Positions 56,540 through 64,000 of a stretch of DNA of 64,000 nt are shown here, in pieces; the first letter of the stretch is position 1; each line of letters begins with the position of its first letter. Below the pieces are notes generated by a model, which was given only the letters and a program-made list of their open reading frames with translations, was not told the origin of the DNA and did not search any database. The position numbers were made by a program, and so were the translations under genes. Origin of the DNA: Daphnia pulex (lineage: Eukaryota > Arthropoda > Branchiopoda > Diplostraca > Daphniidae); NCBI RefSeq assembly GCF_021134715.1, contig NC_060024.1, forward strand, positions 3,596,001-3,660,000, written 5' to 3'.

Positions 56540-58300
56540 TAAGATTTTTCTTCCTATTTTTGCCTACTTTCGGCTACTTTTTCGGTAGCGAAATGGACAT
56601 AGTACTTTTTGGTAGGGCTTTCTACCTTGTGAACGTAACTTCTACAATTGCAATAAAGTCGCGAAATAGTAGTCCAAAAGTAGAGTATATACTATTTGTC
56701 TACCATTAAAAAAATCTCCGGAAAGTAGAGTATCTACAATTTGTCTACTTGATCCCTACTCTACCAGCTCCCTTCAACCAGAATTGAACCTTCCACCTTT
56801 GTAGTGGCACTCCAGCTTGCTAACCGCTATGTTAAATGGTTGTGGCATAAAAATCGTAAGTCATGATTAACGTTTATGGTATAAAATGGAATCTTGTCAC
56901 ATTTCCGTTGCAGTAGGGAAACTAACCATAATCATGTTCCCAAAATTCTTATTAAGCTTAACAATAATTATTAAGCATTAAAATGCTAGATAGTCTACTT
57001 TCAACCTACTATACAAAAGTAGAATGAAAAAATAATTTCCTACTTTATTAAAGTAGAAGGAATGTTCCAGAGAAAAAGAATGTTTTATTTAAATGTATAT
57101 TTTATTTCATGTCCCCATTTTAGTCTAAGTCTGGAGTATCGATTAATTTAAGTAAGCCGCCAGGTGGGCCACTTGTCGAGGCAGAAGAGAACAGTTGATG
57201 TTTTAATTAAGTGTCTTGGCAGAAACAGAAGGTAGCCATTGTTCATTTTAGGGCGTGTATCGCCATTGACAACTCGTTTCTTACTGTGCTTTATTGGTGT
57301 GAATTCTCACCTTGTGACTCCCTATTATTCATTTGAGACTTTGAGGTAATTTTGTATATGTAAGTTTTATGTGTTTTATTGTCTAACACTATTCCCATGT
57401 ACATAGATTAGGCCGGATTAGGCCCTAGATTTGATTTTGTGTCGTTTGTGTCTACGATTGCCTTATTGACCGGCTCCCCAATTGTGGATGCTAGGTGAGA
57501 GCTAATTTTATTTCAAACGTAGTCTGTGTTTCCTAATTCTGTCTTAATTTAGGCAATTTGTGCTCTGTCCAATTTGTATTGACGAATAAATCCGTGAATC
57601 GATTAGAAGCAATTGATAGGCCTAAGCCCCCTCCTCTACTGTCTCATTCTCTCGCTGATCAAGGAATTTCCTACCTTTTCCCTATTTTCCAACGTAGAAG
57701 GAATAAAATTTCCTACTTTTCCCTACTTTCAAAAGTAGAAGGGATAAAATAGTTTCCTACTTCGTTAAGTAGAAGGAATTTCCTACCTTTTTCCTACTTT
57801 TTCACTTCTTGATCTAACAGCTCCAGAACCCGTCCTCGTTCTAGCTCTCCCCTTCCTCGACCGTCACCCCCTCCCCCCCCATGCCTTCACTGCCTTCTAA
57901 CTCTCCTTTTCTCTATCATATGGGTTTAATCGTTCCATAAACTACATAGATGCACCTTATGCCGTCTTGGTAAATTACTTACAGCATCGAATTAAAAGCC
58001 TCATTTATAAATTTTGATGCAAATTATACCTTGTTGTATATTTTTAAGAATTCTAACTTTGAATGCTTTCTGTGTTGTCTTTCCAGACACAACTATTTTA
58101 TTATTATTGTGTATCTTCGACCGTTTCTTAGCATACACACTCGTTTCATCGATGAAATACACGCACGCACATTATTATTCAAACACAAATCTACGTTAGA
58201 ATGATTGTGTCTAGTGTAATAGAACAAGTTAAACAGGTTCCATATAGACTAGTGCGATCGTAGCGGCCGCTACTGTGAATGTGGTAGCTTTTCACTATTA
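56540..58300. other. Region with CTACTTT/AAAGTAG motifs, no gene
   Basis: Repeated CCTACTTT...AAGTAGAAGGAA short inverted motifs at about 56,990-57,060 and 57,660-57,800 suggest decayed foldback repeats. A tRNA-like block lies at 56,768-56,845. The 61-codon ORF at 58,014-58,199 has a hydrophobic stretch and a possible TTTCCAG acceptor. It might relate to a fucosyltransferase N-terminus, but I cannot support that. Confidence 0.35.
56768..56845 (-). repeat. tRNA-like (SINE-head-like) sequence
   Basis: On the minus strand ACATAGCGGTTAGCAAGC (A-box region) and GAAGGTTCAATTCTGG (strong B-box) are at tRNA-like spacing. The acceptor stem does not close. Confidence 0.5.
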
Positions 58301-58307
58301 TGGTATA

Positions 58308-58527
58308 GGGGAGAGCGGGGTTGGATGGGACAAAAAAAAATAACACCGAGTGTAACTTCCTATATCTTTTTAAATATATAGAATTAAGAAAATGTTTCAA
58401 ATGATCTTTAAAGGCATCTATTTAATCTTTCTAAATCGGCTAAAAGAAATGTTTCTGTCATTACAGGAACTAACATATAACCACTCTGTCCCATCCAACC
58501 CCTGTCCCATCCAACCCCGCTCTCCCC
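58308..58527. mobile_element. 220-bp MITE with 24-bp perfect TIRs and TA duplication
   Basis: The left TIR begins GGGGAGAGCGGGGTTGG (58,308-58,331) and the right TIR is its exact complement (58,504-58,527). TA flanks both sides (58,306-58,307 and 58,528-58,529), as for Tc1/mariner-type insertions. There is no transposase. The right end directly precedes the G of the TAG splice acceptor of the GT10 exon. Confidence 0.85.
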
Positions 58528-58530
58528 TAG

Positions 58531-58992
58531 AAGTGAAATGAAAATGTCCAACTGCGTTACCCCAGTTCGGCGCGAAAACTACGTTCAGCAGCTGAGCAGC
58601 AAGTATATTCCCGTGGACATTTTCGGATCCTGCACTAATATGCAAAATTGTTCGCCGAAATGCTATGACATGTTACGCAACGATTACAAATTCTATCTGG
58701 CCTTTGAAAACACTTGGTGTTCAGATTATGTGACAGAAAAGTTTTACAGGAGCTTAAAATATAACACTGTTCTAACTGTGATGGGTGGGTCTGAATACGA
58801 ACGCTTTGCACCACCAAATTCTTACATAAACGTTAAAGATTTTCGATCTCCTAAAGAGCTCATTGAATATATTTTGATGCTGCACAATTCGGATGAATTA
58901 TTTGCAAAATATTTTAATTGGAAGAAATATTATTCTATTGCAATGCCTTAAATTATAGTTTATGCGAATTATGTCGCATGGCCCATGATTGA
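58531..58992 (+). pseudogene. GT10 alpha-1,3-fucosyltransferase C-terminal exon, frameshifted
   Basis: The longest ATG-started frame is 58,538-58,951. The sequence matches the C-terminal half of glycosyltransferase family 10, which moves fucose from GDP-fucose onto N-acetylglucosamine in the Golgi. Visible blocks are SNCVTPVRRENYVQQL, IPVDIFGSC, then YKFYLAFENTWCSDYVTEKF (the GT10 signature), VMGGSEYERFAPP and YFNWKKYY. The frame stops after SIAMP. The next frame continues NYSLCELCRMAHD to a stop at 58,990-58,992, the Cys-x-x-Cys tail expected for the family, so one base appears lost or gained near 58,940. The exon begins after CTAG, provided at the edge of a MITE. I found no upstream exons for the stem, the TM anchor or the N-terminal half, so this may be a pseudogene or a gene whose other exons I missed. 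A sequencing error is also possible. Confidence 0.7.
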
Positions 58993-59009
58993 AACCCTTC
59001 CACCCAAAA

Positions 59010-59480
59010 TATACCGGATATATACCGTATATATCCGCTCCGCGGCCGCTTGCATCGGCAAATTCTGTGGTAGTTGTTTGTGTTTTTTGTTGATAGATTG
59101 GCCGTCGTACATCTTTGGGTGTGGCTACAAATTATAATTTTGACTTACAGCGATTGAATTTTTTTGTGGCCCGTTAACTCCCTGCCCGTTATTCTCATCC
59201 TGCCCGTTACTTATTGTTATTGTTTCTCGAGGAATTACTCGTGACTATACCAACAGTCTCATTGCTTATGCAAACTTTGCAAAAGAGCAATTACCTACGG
59301 CGGTAAAATTACCAACGTGTTGTTTTCTAGCATTGCCTCCGTCGGTAAATTTGAATGATAGAGGATATTCACGTATTGCCCCCTGCTGTAAATTTGCAGG
59401 ATAGAGAATATTCACGCTTTACCTTCGGCGGTAAATTTGTAGTGCATAGATTTTCACGCATGGGCGACTGCGGTAATTTT
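59010..59480. repeat. Repeat-derived sequence, relatives at 53,060 and 32,240
   Basis: 59,036-59,230 (CCGCTTGCATCGGCAAA, TGGTAGTTGTTTGTG, CTGCCCGTTATTCTCAT) resembles 53,075-53,240. 59,330-59,460 carries three CATTGCC...GGTAAATTTG minisatellite units. No gene. Confidence 0.55.
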
Positions 59481-59567
59481 TTTCTGATAATTCTCTGATT
59501 TTTCTCTTCAATTTTGGGGGAAAAATTTTTTTCACGAAATTTTGACTTGTCTCATGAGATCTTGTCA

Positions 59568-59628
59568 GGATTTGCACAATGAATCTTTTCATTACTGAAC
59601 TAGCGCTATAACCACTACATTCTCTCTC
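59568..59628 (-). repeat. tRNA-like (SINE-head-like) sequence
   Basis: On the minus strand TGTAGTGGTTATAGCGCTAG fits an A-box; the B-box is weak (GTGCAAATCC). Similar to 29,043-29,110. Confidence 0.35.
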
Positions 59629-59814
59629 ATCTTTGAATTTGAACAATTTTAATTAAATTTATTGTTGTGCGTCAGTGTCGTATTTTGTTCGTGAAAATTT
59701 CTTTTCACGATATTTCGTCGGTACTCAACGTTGACTACACATCCCCTAGCCCATACTAGTCCCCTAGCCCATACAAGCCGATGTTCGCGATAAATGGTGT
59801 TGATGAGGGATGGA

Positions 59815-59880
59815 TTAGAACCATCCATCTTCGCCACACGAACCTAAAACCAAAGCCACTAAATCGACGACTACTTTGGT
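59815..59880 (-). repeat. tRNA-like (SINE-head-like) sequence
   Basis: The minus strand has GTCGATTTAGTGGCTTTGG followed by GATGGTTCTAATCCATCC, a good B-box. It sits directly against the inner end of the right inverted arm at 59,878. Confidence 0.45.
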
Positions 59881-60146
59881 TAAGCAATCTTTGCAATAGC
59901 GCAATGGCCTCCTGCGATATATTTGCAGGATAGAGGGTTTTCACGCAGAGCCTCCGGAGGTAAATTTGCACGACAGAGGTTTTCACGCATTGACATGGCA
60001 GGAGTCAAAACGAGGGAAGCTATAGTGGAAAGTGGAATTTAGACCTAAGTGAAAAAGTTGTAGTCGCAACCGCCAGATGTCACTATTCGTAAAGGAATTA
60101 GCAATTAGCAGTTTTTCATTACTTACGGGAGAAGTAATTAAGTAAA

Positions 60147-61357
60147 CTGTAGGCAGCGTACGTACGCCGCAAGGTACCCGAAGGGGATGTTAAGGGTATA
60201 CTAGTTGAGTTGGTATAGTTTTATAAAGGCAGAGCTATAGAATAGTTATAGAATAATAATAATATTCTGTTATAAAGGTAGGCCTATTATTAAGATTAAT
60301 TAATAATATTTAAAACAAAAATGTTATGCCCTTAGTTTCCGGAAGTATGTAATATGCAGAAATCGAGAAAGAGATGAAAAGCATATTTCTGCATAGTTCT
60401 ATCTAAACATTAAATACAAATTCAATTCCAAAAAACCTAATATGATATGGCGCGGAGTAAGGGTAAGGCGTGACTTTGGTGCGGCGGAGGCTTCGCCCCG
60501 CCACCCCACGTCACACCGGATCTTGTTAAAATTAAATGTAAGTAACTAACTATTAGCACTTCTTTTACTGGAGATTGATAGCGTTTGGTGATAACATACA
60601 GTGACTTGTATTCTATCATACAATATTACTCCAACAGGATGATAATTTTGAAAAGAAAAATAAGACAGGCTAGAGATGACTGGATTGATAAAGTTTTGTC
60701 AGCCTAGATGAGAACCACTGACAACCATATTATGCAGTTGAACAAAGAATTGAAGTAACTCACGCTCACTTAAAATGGAGATTGATGGTGTTTCTTGAAA
60801 ACACCCAGTGACTTATAGTTCTATCGTTGAATCTTAATGAAAATTCTCCACCTAGATGATAACTTAAGACAAAAAAAGTACCATACAATTCAAATCAAGC
60901 AGTACTTAGTGATAACGAAATAATAACACTCGCGTTGTCAACTATAACTGACAAAGAACACAGTACTACTACTATGACTATCCATTTCATTTTTTCATAC
61001 GGGCTACAAGTCGATTGTCAAGTTACGTTTATATCCCTGTCACATGTCTCTGTATTATCGTCTGCTGTAACAGCTATTGAAATTCTGTCAAAAAGTAACA
61101 AGAACTCCGTTTGATCAAACGCCTGAATCGATTGCAACCAAATTTTCAGAATAGATGTAAAAAGTTGTAAGCTACCGATTACTGCCATTGAAATGCAATT
61201 AAATTGTTGATTACAATCAATAATTGCAAAAAACTAGTGCATCCATCTATGTAGTGTTACGATAACTGCAAAAAGCCATCTGTGTAGTGTTACGAGAACT
61301 GAGGGTGCCCATGTAAACCATACTGCAAACGAAACTTTGACCAGTAACCCTTCGGGT
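60147..61357. mobile_element. 1.2-kb insertion in the right arm
   Basis: Its borders are defined by comparison with the intact left arm. Near the ends, GGTACCCGAAGGGG and ACCCTTCGGGTA are inverted repeats, as in a TIR element. The interior has a GC hairpin (GGCGGAGGCTTCGCCCCGCC, about 60,482), two related blocks at about 60,555-60,660 and 60,770-60,870, and a small signal-peptide-like ORF. No transposase. Confidence 0.6.
60895..60990 (-). CDS. Small signal-peptide-like ORF with TATA box (doubtful)
   Basis: The ATG at 60,990 opens 31 codons beginning MKWIVIVVVLCSLSVIV, a convincing hydrophobic signal sequence. On the same strand a TATA motif (GATATAAAC, 61,028-61,036) lies about 42 bp upstream, a normal distance for a short 5' UTR. 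Downstream, two related blocks (YHLGGEFSLRF and YHPVGVILYDR in one frame) could be repeated exons, but the splice phases I tried do not join them to this ORF. It may be a decayed secreted-peptide gene. Confidence 0.25.
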   Translation of the reverse strand: MKWIVIVVVLCSLSVIVDNASVIISLSLSTA

Positions 61358-61852
61358 AATTAAATTTTTTTGTTCTGGTCGCACCGCATATTTTTGGTCT
61401 AATTTTTAAGACCAAAAAAAAGGTATCCTAAAACGAGGGAACCTATTAGGCGATAATGGAAAGTGGAATTTAAACCTAAGGTGAAAAAGTTGTAGTCGCA
61501 ACCGCCAGATGTCACCAGTCGTTAAGCAATTATTTTAACAGTTTTTCATTAATAACGGGAGATAAGAAAATGGAATCTTTTTTGTTCTGGTCGCACCGCA
61601 TATTTTTTTTCTAATTTTTAAGACCAAAAAGTCTGAAATCTATCTTGAAACGCCCGAGCTATGGAGCGTTACATACAGACAGACAGACAAAGTGACATGG
61701 TATTTTTTTTCTGCGTATGCGATTATTAGCTTCGCCATTCGGACTCGAATCATTGTATATATTTTTGTATTCATTTCATTGTAAGAAGTTTTTTTACAGA
61801 CTTCTCCAACTAAAATGTCAATGACATCAGCCACTAGCCAATATCCATTCAG

Positions 61853-62202
61853 TTGAAAGATATTGTTGTGCAAACTGACCAACACTTTAAAACGTTTGTA
61901 CCAGTTCGAAGCAAGGCAGTTCAAACTAATAAATTTGACTTCGCCAAGCATGGCTTACTAGCCAATGTAGCATGCTCATCTTTTGGTTCAAACAAGATTC
62001 ACATTCAAGCAAGAGAGATGCTATTGATAGTAGAAGGATTTCAGGTTTACGCATTCATGTGGAAAGAGCTACTAGGCGAATACGTGAGTTTTGTTTTGTT
62101 TCCCCTCATGAATGCATAACAAACCAGCAACTTAAGCATGTTGATGATGTAATAAAAATTGTTTGTGGCCTTGTCAATTTGCAAAATCCTTTCATAAAGT
62201 AA
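61853..62202 (+). pseudogene. Degraded DDE_Tnp_4-type transposase
   Basis: Frame 1 (61,853-62,119) starts with VQTD...VPVRSKAVQTNKFDF, the linker seen ahead of the catalytic domain in arthropod transposases of this type. Frame 2 (to 62,202) carries RRISGLRIHVERATRRI and the tail FIK; the Glu of HVERA would be the last residue of the DDE triad. The two Asp-bearing blocks between them are missing and the frame shifts at about 61,970-62,000, so there is an internal deletion with a frameshift and the protein cannot be active. It lies just outside the right inverted arm. Confidence 0.7.
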
Positions 62203-62678
62203 GTGAAAGTTTATCGTCTGATTTAATCATCAATGTATTGCAGTGGATACATTAAATGGAAATGAGAACAGGCCATATGGAATCTATCCAAAATTGCAAA
62301 CTCTTTTGAAGAAGAGACTCGACATATTCTTTATCGTAGGGTACAAGGATGATTTCAACATTAACATTTCAACATATGTATATCGACGACAGGAATATTA
62401 TTTGAATCAGCTTTAATAAAGCCGTCCAAGAGACGGTGAGACATCTTGTATTCTCTAAGTCGTTTGAAAAGAAATAGTTATGCGGGCTAAAAAAGTTTTG
62501 AGGCTGACGCACTCTATTGGTTTCACGGATCACGTGATCCATTTCTATTGGTTGTTCATGAACCAATGAACCCTTTCGCTCATGCCGGAAGATCACATGA
62601 CTTTTAAGCCACCTCCTCCGTTTTTGAGGTCGGTCCTGACCCTATTGGGATCGTGGTACGCTCTGTCAGGCGCGAGTA
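62203..62678. other. Intergenic, no gene recognised
   Basis: It contains an AATAAA at about 62,415 and a possible short inverted motif (TCACGTGATCCATTTCTATTGG). The 75-codon minus ORF (62,369-62,596) has no domain. Confidence 0.4.
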
Positions 62679-64000
62679 CAAGCGAGAGATAGGAAAGTGG
62701 ACACTATTAATTTAAGGAGCTTCAATTGGGCTACAATATTTACTCAGGTAGATGGGTGGGATGTATGAGCTTAAATTTTTGCTACGGAAATGGAGTACTT
62801 ATCTATTTACCAAAGAAAAATGTGTGCTACATAGCTGGCACTACTATCCCTTCGCTAGCGGGATGATTCCGGGTTTCGGCACCAAAACTGTGAATCAATT
62901 AAATCACTAGTTATACTAGATTTATTGTTATTGATGGTTTTTTTACTGTTTGATTAACTAAGTAGAACTAATCAACGCTAAAAGGTGCTGGAAACGATAT
63001 CCCATAATAAGCGGTCGATCTCCTTTCTTAAGACCATATCATGTCATGATTTACACAGTGTTAACATAAGGATATGATTGAATGAGCCATCTGTATGACT
63101 TGGCCATTAAGTTGCAAATTAAACAAAAAACTTATAGAACAAAAACTGTCAGTGGAAATTAAAATAGTATACTGTTCCCGGGAGGTTGGCAACTCTCAGA
63201 ATCTTACACCCTGACCCTGACTATAATAGAGTTGGTGCATGAATAAGGGATTCTTTTGAAAAAAATATCATTAGAATCAATTTTTCACGCTGATGCTCAT
63301 GGTAATTTTTATTTTTTAAATAAAAATTTATCCCCGAAATCTCACTTCAAAATTGAGATTAGCTCTCCCCACTTTAAAATGGACTTTAAGTCATTTTTTG
63401 TGGGTGGTCCTTAAAATGTGATGAATTTTGCTCTTTACCCCCCCCCCCCTTTTCACCCTTTTTCATGCTGCTTCATGCATGCCCCCTCTTTTGCCCTTAG
63501 GACTTTCGAATCAAGTATCGGCTTTCCCGATTACTTTAAAATTATAAGAAAATATGGAAAATACTCTACGTTATTTCCTCTTTAAGCCTGTTTAATTTGT
63601 TTTATATTTACAATAGTTTAAATAAGAGATATTCAATAATATACTAAGACCCTTTTGTTGGGGGCGCATCGGCCACACAGTGTCGGGGCTTCTTGGCTTA
63701 CATAAAATTGCAAATGATAGCAGTAAAATTATTTGTGTTCGACTTTTTTCGTGTTTTTAGTCAACTACCATACTTATTTAAGATTTTTAATTGATATTCC
63801 GTTGGTGGGTTGCATTATTGGGTTATTTTCTTAATTTTAAATTTCTACTGTCAGTCAACGGTTTTTCCGTAAGAAATACAGGGCCGAGACACCCTGGCGG
63901 TGTGAGCAAAAGACCCCGTATCTGGGGCGGGTTTGCTTTTTTTTTAAATCGGCAATAACCTTGTCTTAATTTATTTAGATCGGATTGAAAAAATCACCAT
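62679..64000 (-). repeat. LTR-retroelement fragment with tRNA-Phe PBS, copy 2 (cut by window end)
   Basis: Same-strand repeat of 49,422-50,731, with small indels (for example one added CCTGACC near 63,215). The tRNA-Phe primer-binding sequence is at 62,869-62,884. It continues past the window edge, so its true length and whether it joins an internal domain are unknown. Confidence 0.65.

Larger units (their letters stand above)
59878..61745 (-). repeat. Right arm of the large inverted repeat, split by an insertion
   Basis: 59,878-60,146 and 61,358-61,745 together are the reverse complement of 48,758-49,425. The arm is interrupted inside GTAATTAAGTAAATTAAATT. Orientation is opposite to the left arm, so the two could pair as a stem around the intervening 10.4 kb. 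Confidence 0.8.

Noticed and set aside
60770..60990. Gene model joining the signal-peptide ORF to the two related downstream blocks
   Set aside because: With the best donor (CTAA|GTACTG) and acceptor (CTTAAG) the frame meets a stop at once, and the second block lacks an AG acceptor.

Overview
The window is arthropod nuclear DNA, most likely from a Daphnia-like (cladoceran) crustacean. The evidence is AT-rich, intron-bearing, transposon-dense sequence, a BEL/Pao retrotransposon, interstitial TTAGG-type repeats, and gene families I associate with Daphnia (CAS1/PC-esterase proteins, GT10 fucosyltransferases, a Thr-rich secreted protein with RRRR-GLFYDD motifs). The species assignment is inference. 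Nothing bacterial is present: no operons, no rRNA, no CRISPR.

Genes. (1) 7,577-8,259 (+) is a two-exon gene for a Thr-rich secreted protein of 207 aa. It has a TATA box, a 59-nt intron and two possible basic processing sites. (2) 33,702-17,989 (-) is a five-exon gene for a 367-aa CAS1-domain/PC-esterase (sialate O-acetyltransferase-like) protein. I assembled it from exons at 33,614-33,702, 29,475-29,790, 27,102-27,312, 19,829-20,057 and 17,989-18,247. All splice phases agree, and the GDS and DxxH catalytic motifs are intact. Its introns are full of palindromic elements and satellites. (3) 38,976-37,961 (-) is an unrecognised gene made of a tandem array of 54-nt, phase-1 symmetric mini-exons, each encoding a variant of an 18-residue repeat, followed by a 129-nt exon and a short last exon. 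(4) 39,204-46,341 (-) is a complete BEL/Pao retrotransposon with nearly identical LTRs, TSD GTCAC and a 1,907-codon polyprotein, inserted about 230 bp upstream of the mini-exon array. (5) 58,531-58,992 (+) is a GT10 fucosyltransferase C-terminal exon with a frameshift near its end; a 220-bp MITE sits exactly at its 3' splice site. (6) 61,853-62,202 (+) is a broken DDE_Tnp_4 transposase.

Layout. 1-7.4 kb: old dispersed repeats, one split by a 921-bp TIR element. 7.4-8.3 kb: secreted-protein gene. 8.3-17.9 kb: MITEs, foldback elements and tRNA-like SINE heads. 18-33.7 kb: the CAS1-like gene with TE-filled introns, including a 160-bp satellite, a 984-bp palindrome and a 1.3-kb foldback element. 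34-37.9 kb: long-TIR MITEs. 37.9-46.4 kb: mini-exon gene and BEL. 47.8-61.7 kb: a block bounded by inverted repeat arms, containing a perfect 347-bp tandem duplication, telomere-like repeats and the GT10 exon. A segment of about 1.3 kb carrying a tRNA-Phe primer-binding site occurs at 49.4 kb and again at 62.7 kb, where it runs off the window.

All gene models were read by eye from splice signals, phase and protein motifs. No alignment or transcript evidence was available.
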